NCBI GenBank assembly: GCA_944321365.1
Contig: CALULA010000005.1
Span: 62,001-126,000, forward strand
Direction of reading: 5' to 3'
DNA from: an uncultured Paraprevotella sp.
GTDB lineage: Bacteria > Bacteroidota > Bacteroidia > Bacteroidales > Bacteroidaceae
Length of the DNA: 64,000 bases
The translations under genes were made by a program, and so were the position numbers. The notes under the pieces were generated by a model that searched no databases, was not told where the DNA came from, and was given only the letters and a program-made list of their open reading frames with translations. Shown here in pieces: positions 17,256 to 25,362 of the stretch (position 1 is its first letter; each line of letters begins with the position of its first letter).

Positions 17256-18812
17256 TTATTTATTTATAGTTGGTAATGTAATCACAAATTTAGTTCCCTC
17301 ACCATACTCACTCTCTGCATGAATTGTACCGTGCTGCAGGCTAACAATCTTTTTCACATAAGCCAGTCCTAGCCCGAAACCCTTTACATCGTGTTTGTTT
17401 CCCGTATGTACCCGGTAAAACTTGTCAAAGATACGTTTCAGATCATCTTTCTGAATACCTATACCATTATCAGCAATAGCTATGTTCAGTTTATTTCCAA
17501 CATTCCATGTGCTGATTGACAGATGCAGATCCACATCATCACGCTTATACTTCACAGCATTGTCCATCAAGTTGAAAATAACATTAGTAAAATGCATCTC
17601 GTCCACATAGATCCCGGCATGCTCAGCTCTAAAGTCAGAAGAGATAGACCCGCCATTCTGTGACACTTTCAGCGTGAACGTCTTTATCACTCCCGACAGC
17701 AACTCATGAGCATCCAACTCTTTTTGTTTAAAAGCTATGTTATCTCTATCATAGAGAGACATCTGCAACACTTTCTCCACTTGGAAACGCAGACGCTTTG
17801 TTTCATCATTGATGACTCTGGACAGATTATCATACATCGCCTCGCTTTTCCGGATAGACTTGTCACTCAACATCTGTGCCGCCAACGAGATGGATGAAAT
17901 AGGCGTCTTAAACTCATGCGTCATATTATTGATAAAGTCATTCTTCATCTCAGTAATCTTTTTCTGCCTGAAAATGACATAAATGGTAAACACAAACGTA
18001 ACAAACAAGATGACAGTAAAAGCTAATGCCGGGATCATCATACGCGCCGTTTCCAACAGATAAGAATTCATGTCGGGAAAATGAATCCGCACAATGCCGA
18101 TCTTCCCTGTAGGATCATTGCGGAAAAGCACCTGTGAATAGGAATAATCCTTTCCTTTATCCTCAAAATCCGGACAACGATACACCTCACGCCCGTCTCC
18201 TGTCGACACAGTAAAGTGGTAAGGAATGTCAATTCCGTTAGTTTCCAGCGCATTGCGTATATCCTGGTCCAACAACTTGAAATTGATACGCTCCTCCAAT
18301 GGCTTCTCACTGGCTGTATAAAGAATGGTATAGACCACATCATCCAGCAGCCCCTTATGATACACATAAGCGTTTTTAATATATTCCTGAAAAGACTTTG
18401 TAGCTTCATCTATCCGATTACCGCTCTCTAACCGCAAGACTTTCGGCATGGTCGAGGGATGTTTCATGATAGTACGCAACTCAAAATCTGAAACAATCCG
18501 TTCCCTTCCGTGCACTGAATCTTTCTCGCTCCGTTCTTTCTCATCTACGGGTGAAGCACCTTGAATATATAGTTTGGGAACAGAAACAGAATCACCGCCA
18601 CGACGATTCCTTGTAATATATTCCAAATAACGGAACGTCTCATTCTGCTCAAGATTACGTGACGCCTGATTCAAACTACGAAGGACCGACTCGTCAAACT
18701 GTTCTTTCCGCATACGCACCATCTGCTCGATGTAACGCATCTGCAGCAAAAGGAGCCCCAGGAAAGACACTCCAATGATAATACTGACGATCCAAACTGT
18801 ATATTTTTTCAT
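17256..18812 (-). CDS. rprX: Sensor histidine kinase RprX
   Basis: A 518-residue membrane kinase: a first transmembrane helix (MKKYTVWIVSIIIGVSFLGL), a periplasmic sensor region of about 230 residues, a second helix (MMIPALAFTVILFVTFVFTI), then a HisKA domain with the phospho-acceptor His in MTHEFKTPISS, and a HATPase_c domain (N box NLMDNAVKYK, G boxes IADNGIGI and GFGLGLAYV). The partner is RprY. The start at 18812 (MKKYTVW) is chosen over an upstream ATG at 18851, because a -7-like TATATTTG sits at 18818-18825; this implies a very short or absent leader. Confidence 0.85.
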   Translation of the reverse strand: MKKYTVWIVSIIIGVSFLGLLLLQMRYIEQMVRMRKEQFDESVLRSLNQASRNLEQNETFRYLEYITRNRRGGDSVSVPKLYIQGASPVDEKERSEKDSVHGRERIVSDFELRTIMKHPSTMPKVLRLESGNRIDEATKSFQEYIKNAYVYHKGLLDDVVYTILYTASEKPLEERINFKLLDQDIRNALETNGIDIPYHFTVSTGDGREVYRCPDFEDKGKDYSYSQVLFRNDPTGKIGIVRIHFPDMNSYLLETARMMIPALAFTVILFVTFVFTIYVIFRQKKITEMKNDFINNMTHEFKTPISSISLAAQMLSDKSIRKSEAMYDNLSRVINDETKRLRFQVEKVLQMSLYDRDNIAFKQKELDAHELLSGVIKTFTLKVSQNGGSISSDFRAEHAGIYVDEMHFTNVIFNLMDNAVKYKRDDVDLHLSISTWNVGNKLNIAIADNGIGIQKDDLKRIFDKFYRVHTGNKHDVKGFGLGLAYVKKIVSLQHGTIHAESEYGEGTKFVITLPTINK

Positions 18813-18989
18813 ATCAGCAAATATACACATCATTCTTTCGCACTCAGTCAAGAAAGAAGTCGTTTTCCATTCATTTTTAACGTCATTAACTTTTAAATAA
18901 TCAAAACTGATTTATATATCCATTACACGGCGTATAATCTTAATTTAAGCAAGGCATTATCTGCCAATTTTGCCCCTGACATATATGAA

Positions 18990-19038
18990 TCCCGCCTTTC
19001 GTGCTTGTATACATAGACATAAAACGACGAAAGGCGGG
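18990..19038 (-). terminator. Hairpin after the EF-G paralogue gene
   Basis: The arms CCCGCCTTTCG (18991-19001) and CGAAAGGCGGG (19028-19038) pair perfectly. There is no T-run, so it may be a weak terminator or an mRNA 3'-end stabiliser. Confidence 0.55.
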
Positions 19039-19067
19039 ACTGAAAATAAAAACAACGCGTTGTCTCT

Positions 19068-21227
19068 TTAATCTTCCTTGTCTTGCTTGGCCTCAAAATC
19101 CTTGATCAATTTCTCCTGAACATCACCCGGCACTAATTCATAGCTGGCAAACGACATGATGAAAGATGCACGGCCACCAGTGATTGAACTTAAGGAAGTA
19201 CAGTAGTTAGACATCTCCTTCAACGGCACTTTAGCCACGATTTTCTCGTAACCATTCTCGCTGGTCATTCCCATAATCATCCCCCGGCGTCCTTGCAGAT
19301 CGCTCATCACATCGCCCATTTTGTCACTGGGCACAAAGACTTCAACATCGTAAATCGGCTCCAATATCTTTGGTCCGGCCTCTTTGAAGGCCATGCTGAA
19401 AGCGTTGCGTCCGGCCAGCATGAAAGAGATTTCGTTAGAATCCACAGGATGCATCTTACCGTCGTAAACAATCACACGGACGTCACGGGCATAGCTTCCG
19501 GTAAGCGGTCCTTGCTCCATACGCTGCATCACACCTTTCAGGATGGCAGGCATGAAACGAGCGTCGATAGCCCCTCCCACTACAGAGTTGATAAAGACAA
19601 GTTTTCCGCCCCACTCCAACGGTACTTCTTCCTTGCTACGCACATTGATACGATACTCCTGTCCGTTAAAACGATAAACATCCGGATCCGGCATACCCTC
19701 GTAATAAGGTTCTACAATCAAATGTACTTCACCGAACTGGCCGGCCCCGCCTGATTGTTTCTTATGACGATAATCCGCACGTGCGGCCTTCGTAATCGTC
19801 TCTCTATAAGGAATACGTGGCTCTTCAAACGCTATTGCTATCTTCTCATTATTTTCCATCCGCCACTTCAGCGTACGCAAATGGAATTCTCCTTGTCCAT
19901 GCACCAAGATCTGACGCAGTTCCTTGCTCTGTTCTATCACCCATGTAGGATCTTCCTCACGCATGCGGTTCAACGCATTCATCATCTTTTCCGTCTCAGC
20001 CTCATTAACCGCCCGCACTGCACGGGTATACTTCGGATTAGGATATTTGATGAAATTGAAACGGTTCTCACAATCCTTTGCGTTCAGGGTATTACCTGTT
20101 TTCACATCTTTCAGTTTCACCGTACAGCCTATATCTCCGGCTTTCAGCTCCTCCACTTTGATACGATTGGCACCGGCACACACGAACAACTGAGCTATCC
20201 GCTCTTTCGACCCGCGGTCGGCGTTATTCAGGTCGTCGCCTTCATGCACCGTTCCGCTCATCACCTTAAAGTATTGAACCTCACCGATATGTGGCTCAAC
20301 ACCGGTCTTAAAGAAGTACAACGAAGTAGGAGCATTGGAGTCAGGAACCACTTCCATGCCTCTCGTGTTGTGCACTTTCGGCATTTCATTGACAAACGGC
20401 ACCACGTTTCCCAAGAATTCCATCAGACGACGGACTCCCATATCCTTGCCGGCACAAACACAAAACACGGGAAACATACTTCTTGCAGCCAGCCCTTTGC
20501 GGATTCCCTCCCGCATTTCGTCCTCCGTCAGCGTATCACTCTCGAAGAACTTTTCCATCAGCGTATCGTCGTTCTCTGCAGCGGCCTCCACCAATGCCTT
20601 ATGCATCTCCATTGCCTTTTCTTTCTCTTCCTCCGGAATTTCCTCAATAATCGGCTCACCTCCCTCCGGATTCCAAGAGTATTTCTTCATCAACAAAACA
20701 TCTATCAAAGCATTGAAATCCGGACCTGTCTTTATAGGATACTGCACCGGAACGACCTTATTGCCGTAAATGGCAGTCAACTGTTCCACAATGGCATCAT
20801 AATCGCATTTCTCATCGTCCAACTGATTCACCAGAAAAATCACAGGCTTGCCCAGCTTCTCCGTATAACGGAAATGGTTCTGCGTGCCTACTTCCACGCC
20901 ATACTGCCCATTCAACAATAAAAGGGCCGTATCTGTCACATTCAAAGCCGTCAAGGCCGCCCCCACGAAATCATCAGATCCCGGACAGTCTATGATGTTC
21001 AGTTTCTTATTATTCCATTCCACATGAAACACAGTAGAAAAAACGGAATAACCGTACTCCTGCTCCACAGGGAAATAATCGCTCACCGTGTTTTTCGCCG
21101 TTATACGTCCGCGACGTTTGATGATGCCGCTTTCATACAACAACGCTTCTGTCAGTGTTGTTTTACCAGACCCGTCATTACCCAACAAGGCTATGTTTTT
21201 AATCTCATTTGTTTGATATACTTTCAT
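19068..21227 (-). CDS. EF-G paralogue with degenerate GTPase motifs (EF-G2 type)
   Basis: A 719-residue protein with the five-domain EF-G layout. The P-loop is kept (GNDGSGKT, residues 16-23), but other GTPase motifs are altered. The DTPGHVDF motif reads DCPGSDDF, so the catalytic His is Ser84; NKxD reads NQLD (134-137); and the switch I RGIT segment reads YGYS. In Bacteroides thetaiotaomicron a second EF-G (EF-G2) has been reported to lack GTPase activity and to support translation under carbon limitation; this protein looks like that type. The start at 21227 (MKVYQTNE) gives a better N terminus than 21236. It is a single gene, divergent from hemW. Confidence 0.85.
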   Translation of the reverse strand: MKVYQTNEIKNIALLGNDGSGKTTLTEALLYESGIIKRRGRITAKNTVSDYFPVEQEYGYSVFSTVFHVEWNNKKLNIIDCPGSDDFVGAALTALNVTDTALLLLNGQYGVEVGTQNHFRYTEKLGKPVIFLVNQLDDEKCDYDAIVEQLTAIYGNKVVPVQYPIKTGPDFNALIDVLLMKKYSWNPEGGEPIIEEIPEEEKEKAMEMHKALVEAAAENDDTLMEKFFESDTLTEDEMREGIRKGLAARSMFPVFCVCAGKDMGVRRLMEFLGNVVPFVNEMPKVHNTRGMEVVPDSNAPTSLYFFKTGVEPHIGEVQYFKVMSGTVHEGDDLNNADRGSKERIAQLFVCAGANRIKVEELKAGDIGCTVKLKDVKTGNTLNAKDCENRFNFIKYPNPKYTRAVRAVNEAETEKMMNALNRMREEDPTWVIEQSKELRQILVHGQGEFHLRTLKWRMENNEKIAIAFEEPRIPYRETITKAARADYRHKKQSGGAGQFGEVHLIVEPYYEGMPDPDVYRFNGQEYRINVRSKEEVPLEWGGKLVFINSVVGGAIDARFMPAILKGVMQRMEQGPLTGSYARDVRVIVYDGKMHPVDSNEISFMLAGRNAFSMAFKEAGPKILEPIYDVEVFVPSDKMGDVMSDLQGRRGMIMGMTSENGYEKIVAKVPLKEMSNYCTSLSSITGGRASFIMSFASYELVPGDVQEKLIKDFEAKQDKED

Positions 21228-21354
21228 CGTGTGCAATTTAAAGATAACAACTAAACGGCACGAAATTTAGCAATAAAAACGCAGACGGACAACAAATCCA
21301 TGGGTTTGTTGACTATGTTCTTCAACATACCGATGTGCTTTCCTGCTTTTTCGC

Positions 21355-21362
21355 TATCTTTG
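21355..21362 (+). promoter_or_regulatory. -7 promoter element for hemW
   Basis: TATCTTTG lies 25 bases before the hemW start codon. Confidence 0.55.
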
Positions 21363-21387
21363 CAAAGCTGATTACACCTTATTATAT

Positions 21388-22578
21388 ATGGCAGGCATTT
21401 ATCTTCATATTCCTTTCTGCAAAAGCCGGTGCATCTATTGTGATTTCTACTCCACCACAGGAAAAGAAAAAACAGCTGCATACATACAGGCACTGACCAA
21501 CGAACTCCGCTTGCGGACAGGCTATCTGGACAACAAGAACCAGCCTGCAACAATCAACACGGTCTATATAGGAGGAGGAACGCCGTCGTTGCTCGGCCCC
21601 CATGAGCTGGACCTGATTTTCGACACATTATACCAAAACTACACCATACACCCCCAAGCAGAAATCACACTTGAAGCCAACCCGGACGACCTCTCGGACG
21701 AACACATCCGCATGCTGTCTGACTTACCGGTCAACCGGCTGAGCATTGGCATACAGACATTCGACAATCACAAACTCGACCTGCTGCACAGACGGCATAC
21801 CGGCGAGCAAGCTATAAAGGCCGTCAGAAAATGTCAGGAGGCCGGGTTCGGGAACATCAGCATCGACCTGATATATGGTCTGCCCGCACAGACCCTGAAA
21901 GATTGGGAGAAAGACGTCCGTATGGCTCTCAGCCTGCACGTACAACACCTCTCCGCCTATGCCTTGACATACGAGGAAGGCACAAGGCTCTGGAACATGA
22001 GAGAGCAAAAGTTCCTGAAAGAGACGGATGAAGACACCTCTCTTGCCATGTTCAGCCTGTTAATGGACCTGCTGTCCGATGCAGGATTCGAGCATTACGA
22101 AATCTCAAACTTTGCAAAACCCGGACTACGGTCGCGGCATAATTCCAGCTACTGGAAAGGCATTCCTTATCTGGGTTGCGGCCCGTCGGCTCATTCTTTC
22201 GACGGACACGACAGACAATGGAACAGACCGGACTTAGCTTTCTATATCAACGGCGTAAGGAATTGCCGGAAAGCCGAGGACTTCAACAACGCACCGTGGA
22301 TCGAACGGGAGAGGCTGAGCCTGAACGAACGCTACAACGACCGTATCATCACCGCCCTGCGTACGACAGAAGGCCTGAACCTGACACAGCTGGGGCAGCT
22401 CTTTGGCAACCGGTGGGTTGACTATTGCCTGCAAAACGCCCGGAAACACATAGACTGCGGGAATCTTGAAATAAAAAAATCCTCCGGCAAGAATCCGGAG
22501 GACTGGCTCAGACTCACGCGCCACGGATTGTTTCTGTCCGATGGCATCATGAGTGATCTGCTCTATGTGACGGACTAA
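21388..22578 (+). CDS. hemW: HemW-type radical SAM haem chaperone
   Basis: A 396-residue radical SAM protein formerly annotated as oxygen-independent coproporphyrinogen oxidase. The N terminus IYLHIPFCKSRCIYCDFYS gives C11, C15 and C18 for the 4Fe-4S cluster; GGGTPSLL, SIGIQTF and a C-terminal HemN_C region follow. HemW proteins are haem chaperones and lack the residues for coproporphyrinogen decarboxylation. The stop codon overlaps by four bases with the convergent DUF4827 gene, so their 3' ends share sequence. Confidence 0.85.
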   Translation: MAGIYLHIPFCKSRCIYCDFYSTTGKEKTAAYIQALTNELRLRTGYLDNKNQPATINTVYIGGGTPSLLGPHELDLIFDTLYQNYTIHPQAEITLEANPDDLSDEHIRMLSDLPVNRLSIGIQTFDNHKLDLLHRRHTGEQAIKAVRKCQEAGFGNISIDLIYGLPAQTLKDWEKDVRMALSLHVQHLSAYALTYEEGTRLWNMREQKFLKETDEDTSLAMFSLLMDLLSDAGFEHYEISNFAKPGLRSRHNSSYWKGIPYLGCGPSAHSFDGHDRQWNRPDLAFYINGVRNCRKAEDFNNAPWIERERLSLNERYNDRIITALRTTEGLNLTQLGQLFGNRWVDYCLQNARKHIDCGNLEIKKSSGKNPEDWLRLTRHGLFLSDGIMSDLLYVTD

Positions 22579-23273
22579 TTATGCATCTCCTGATAGGTTA
22601 TCTCATAAAAACAAGGATACACATTAGACGAAGCATCACTGTGACCCTGACTGTGCGGGACAATCAGACGCACCTTGGCTATCTCCTCATCGGCGGCAAG
22701 CTGACGCCCGATATTGATGTACGTCAGCGGGACCAGCCAGCCGGCCGGCACAGCCGTTGAACCGTAATAACTGTACATTGCTCCTCCCCCGTTGACCGAC
22801 GTGTTGAAAGAAGCCGTGAAAGTGCCATACGTGTTGACCACATCTATGATATCCGGATTGGTGGCCCAATAAGAAGTATTGTTTGTAGTCTGCACGGAAT
22901 CCCGCAAAATGTTAAACTCCGTGTAGCGACAGATAATGCGTTTCTGCTGTCCGTGCTGCAGCTTCTCACCGGCACCCTTGCGCACGATCTGCATATAGAC
23001 TCCCGTATTCTCGAACACTACGTATTCATTCCGCTCCAGATTGGTCGTGCTGTCCTGGGCATAAAACGCAGACTCCGAGATGGTGTTGATTTTCCCCACG
23101 TGAATCAGCTCCTCACCGTCACTCGTATAAATCACCACATCGCGGTTCAGGAATGCAGCAATGGCATCGCGCTCACGCTGCCTCTGCTCGGCATAGGTCT
23201 CTCCGTCGTCGCAACCCTGCATTCCCCATCCCGTCAGCAGCAATACCAACCATAGATAAATCGCTTTTTTCAT
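22575..23273 (-). CDS. DUF4827 lipoprotein (FKBP-like fold)
   Basis: A 232-residue lipoprotein with lipobox GMQGC (Cys near residue 21). DUF4827 is a Bacteroidales family; distant similarity to FKBP-type peptidyl-prolyl isomerases has been noted for it, but activity is unproven. It follows the NrnA-like gene by 23 bases and is probably co-transcribed. ATG 23273 (MKKAIYLW) is the likely start; an upstream ATG at 23291 adds six residues. Confidence 0.75.
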   Translation of the reverse strand: MKKAIYLWLVLLLTGWGMQGCDDGETYAEQRQRERDAIAAFLNRDVVIYTSDGEELIHVGKINTISESAFYAQDSTTNLERNEYVVFENTGVYMQIVRKGAGEKLQHGQQKRIICRYTEFNILRDSVQTTNNTSYWATNPDIIDVVNTYGTFTASFNTSVNGGGAMYSYYGSTAVPAGWLVPLTYINIGRQLAADEEIAKVRLIVPHSQGHSDASSNVYPCFYEITYQEMHN

Positions 23274-23296
23274 ATTCTGTCTTATTTTCATTTCCG

Positions 23297-24340
23297 TCAG
23301 TTTTTCGCCGGAGCCAAGAGCGGAGCATATTTTTTCAATGCCGCACGCACAATCTCCACCGCCTCGTCCATCGAACAGACCAGCTCACCGCCGGCAGCAT
23401 TCAAATGGCCTCCTCCATGAAAGTATTCGGCAGCCATCCGGTTGCAAGGGAAGTCGTCCACCGAACGCATAGACACTCGTATGCAGTCGCGCTCCGTATC
23501 TTCGCGCAGAAAGATGGACAGCTTCGTGTTCCGTATCTGGAGAGGTATGTTCACAAATCCTTCCGTATCTCCTTTTTTATGCGCAAAAAGCTTCTGCTCT
23601 TTGCGCAAGAGTGTCATCAACGTTGCGCAATACTCCGGAAAGACTTGCAGCTTGACATAAAGCATATAGCCCAAGAGCTTGAAACGGTCGGCCGAGTAGC
23701 TGAAAAACACATTCCGGTAGATCTTATCCTTATCTATACCTTTTGTCAGCAGATTTCCCACAATATGATAAATTTCGCTACGGTTGGAATTATAGGAGAA
23801 ACAGCCTGTATCAGTCATCATCCCGGTATACAGGCAGACCGCCTCCTCGTAGCTCATCGGCTCCAGTCCGTCAAGCTGCACCAAAATGCGATAGAGCAAC
23901 TCGCAGGTGGAACTCATATCCGGACGGGACACCGCCCATTGACAAAAGTCGGCCGGCGACAGATGATGGTCCACCATGACCTTCGGGGCCTTCGACTCGT
24001 CAAAAGGTTTCTGCAGTCCCAGCAACCTGTCCGGAGCATTGAAGTCGAGACAGATAAACAAATCTGCCGCCGACAACAACGGAGCAAGTTCCTGCTCATG
24101 CTTATCATAGACCTTCACCTGCTCACATCCCGGCATCCATTTCAGAAAATCGGGAAAGATATTGGGCACCACCGGGACGGCAGTCTTTCCATGCCGCCAC
24201 AGGAAATGCGAAAAGGCCAGCACGGCCCCCATCGCGTCCCCGTCGGGCGACACATGACAAGTAAGCACAATATTGTTCGACTTATCCAGCAGTTCTTTAA
24301 GCGTTTGCAAGTCTGCATCGGACAAGAGATGTTCCAACAT
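23297..24340 (-). CDS. DHH-family phosphoesterase (NrnA-like)
   Basis: A 347-residue bifunctional-type oligoribonuclease/PAP phosphatase. The DHH domain shows HVSPDGDAMGA (about residues 29-39), the DFNAPDR segment and the VDHHLSP signature; the DHHA1 domain ends with the substrate-binding motif GGGHLNAAGG. Such enzymes degrade 2-5-nt RNAs or 3'-phosphoadenosine 5'-phosphate using Mn2+. An odd point: bases 23580-23629 carry three TGCGCA cores exactly 22 bp apart, the same pattern as the intergenic arrays, yet the frame is intact and, as far as I recall, the protein length in this region is as in homologues. The promoter element is at 24369. Confidence 0.85.
   Translation of the reverse strand: MLEHLLSDADLQTLKELLDKSNNIVLTCHVSPDGDAMGAVLAFSHFLWRHGKTAVPVVPNIFPDFLKWMPGCEQVKVYDKHEQELAPLLSAADLFICLDFNAPDRLLGLQKPFDESKAPKVMVDHHLSPADFCQWAVSRPDMSSTCELLYRILVQLDGLEPMSYEEAVCLYTGMMTDTGCFSYNSNRSEIYHIVGNLLTKGIDKDKIYRNVFFSYSADRFKLLGYMLYVKLQVFPEYCATLMTLLRKEQKLFAHKKGDTEGFVNIPLQIRNTKLSIFLREDTERDCIRVSMRSVDDFPCNRMAAEYFHGGGHLNAAGGELVCSMDEAVEIVRAALKKYAPLLAPAKN
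23580..23629. repeat. 22-bp-period TTGCGCAA array C (3 cores, inside a gene)
   Basis: TGCGCA occurs at 23580, 23602 and 23624, exactly 22 bp apart, and a degenerate TGCAGC follows at 23646. On the coding strand the cores are read in three different frames as CAT, LRK and FAHK. This is the only array of the family that lies in a coding region. Confidence 0.8.
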
Positions 24341-24368
24341 ATAGTTTTATCATTAGAAAATTAATGCA

Positions 24369-24376
24369 CAAAGATA
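24369..24376 (-). promoter_or_regulatory. -7 promoter element for the NrnA-like gene
   Basis: CAAAGATA reads TATCTTTG on the minus strand, 29 bases upstream of the start codon. The rest of 24377-24570 shows no gene. Confidence 0.55.
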
Positions 24377-24573
24377 GGGAATTTCTCCGGAATAACCTTA
24401 TAAAAACCACAGAATACGGCTGTTAAAAAAAAGCCCTGTCCATTAAGATCAATCATAAAAAAGCTTATAGCACATCGCATGCAGGCCTGAAAAGAAAGGC
24501 AACGGGCGCTGTCGCCTTCTGCCCCTTGCAGAAAAAGCGAGGCTCCATCAAAGGGTATCTGCTTTTTTTCCGT

Positions 24574-24581
24574 AACTTTGC
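24574..24581 (+). promoter_or_regulatory. -7 promoter element for the SIMPL gene
   Basis: TAACTTTG matches TAnnTTTG and lies 64 bases before the start at 24646. Confidence 0.5.
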
Positions 24582-24645
24582 GAAAACAGAACAGCCCTGC
24601 ATCCGGAAAGCTGTCCGGATGCAAAGGACATAAAGACATATACAC

Positions 24646-25335
24646 ATGAAAACAAAGTTGCTGCTGACAATCACGGCTCTGCTGGCCGTACTCTCCCTGC
24701 GGGCACAGACAGACGAACGCTATATCGATGTGACCGGAACCGCAGAAATAGAAATCGTTCCGGACAAAATACACTACATCATTGAAATACGGGAATACTT
24801 TGAGGAAGAATTCGACGGCAAGTCAAAACCGGAAGAATACCGGACTAAAGTACCGCTGGCGAAAATCGAGCAGGAACTGAGACAAGACCTGGCCAAAGCC
24901 GGTATCACGCAAGAAGCTATCCGCACACAGGAAGTCGGCGACTATTGGCGGCAGCAAGGACATGATTTCCTCGTGTCCAAAAGGTTTGACCTCACGCTGC
25001 ACGACTTCGGACAGATAGACAGCATCCTGCATTTCATAGATACGAGAGGAGTCAACACCATGCATGTGGGCGAACTGGAGAACAAAGACATCCTGACTTA
25101 TCACAGACAAGGAAAAATCACCGCACTGAAGGCAGCGCGACAGAAGGCCGCCTATCTGGCCGAAGCTCTCGGAAAGAAAGCGGGAGACGTCATACGCATA
25201 GTGGAACAGCAAGACAATGGCAGGACACTCACAACGCAAAGCAATGTGACATCCGCCGCAACCGGATCATACGACAGCTTCCGCACTATCAAGAAGCAAT
25301 ATTCCATGCTTGTACGATTCGCCATCACCGACTGA
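24646..25335 (+). CDS. SIMPL-domain (DUF541) secreted protein
   Basis: A 229-residue protein with a signal peptide (MKTKLLLTITALLAVLSLRAQ) followed by one DUF541/SIMPL domain. The opening DVTGTAEIEIVPDKIHYIIEI and the LKAARQKAAYLAEALGKKAGDVI segment are the usual landmarks. The family is periplasmic or outer-membrane associated; E. coli YggE is linked to oxidative stress, but the molecular function is not known. It is a single gene, convergent with comEC; the two stop codons are 27 bases apart. Confidence 0.8.
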   Translation: MKTKLLLTITALLAVLSLRAQTDERYIDVTGTAEIEIVPDKIHYIIEIREYFEEEFDGKSKPEEYRTKVPLAKIEQELRQDLAKAGITQEAIRTQEVGDYWRQQGHDFLVSKRFDLTLHDFGQIDSILHFIDTRGVNTMHVGELENKDILTYHRQGKITALKAARQKAAYLAEALGKKAGDVIRIVEQQDNGRTLTTQSNVTSAATGSYDSFRTIKKQYSMLVRFAITD

Positions 25336-25362
25336 GCCGCCAAAGGAGCAGTCTTCGCCATA

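Noticed and set aside
22957..22984. Further array in the DUF4827 gene (TGCAGC at 22957, TGCGCA at 22979)
   Set aside because: Only one exact core plus one degenerate one at 22 bp; the next expected positions do not match.
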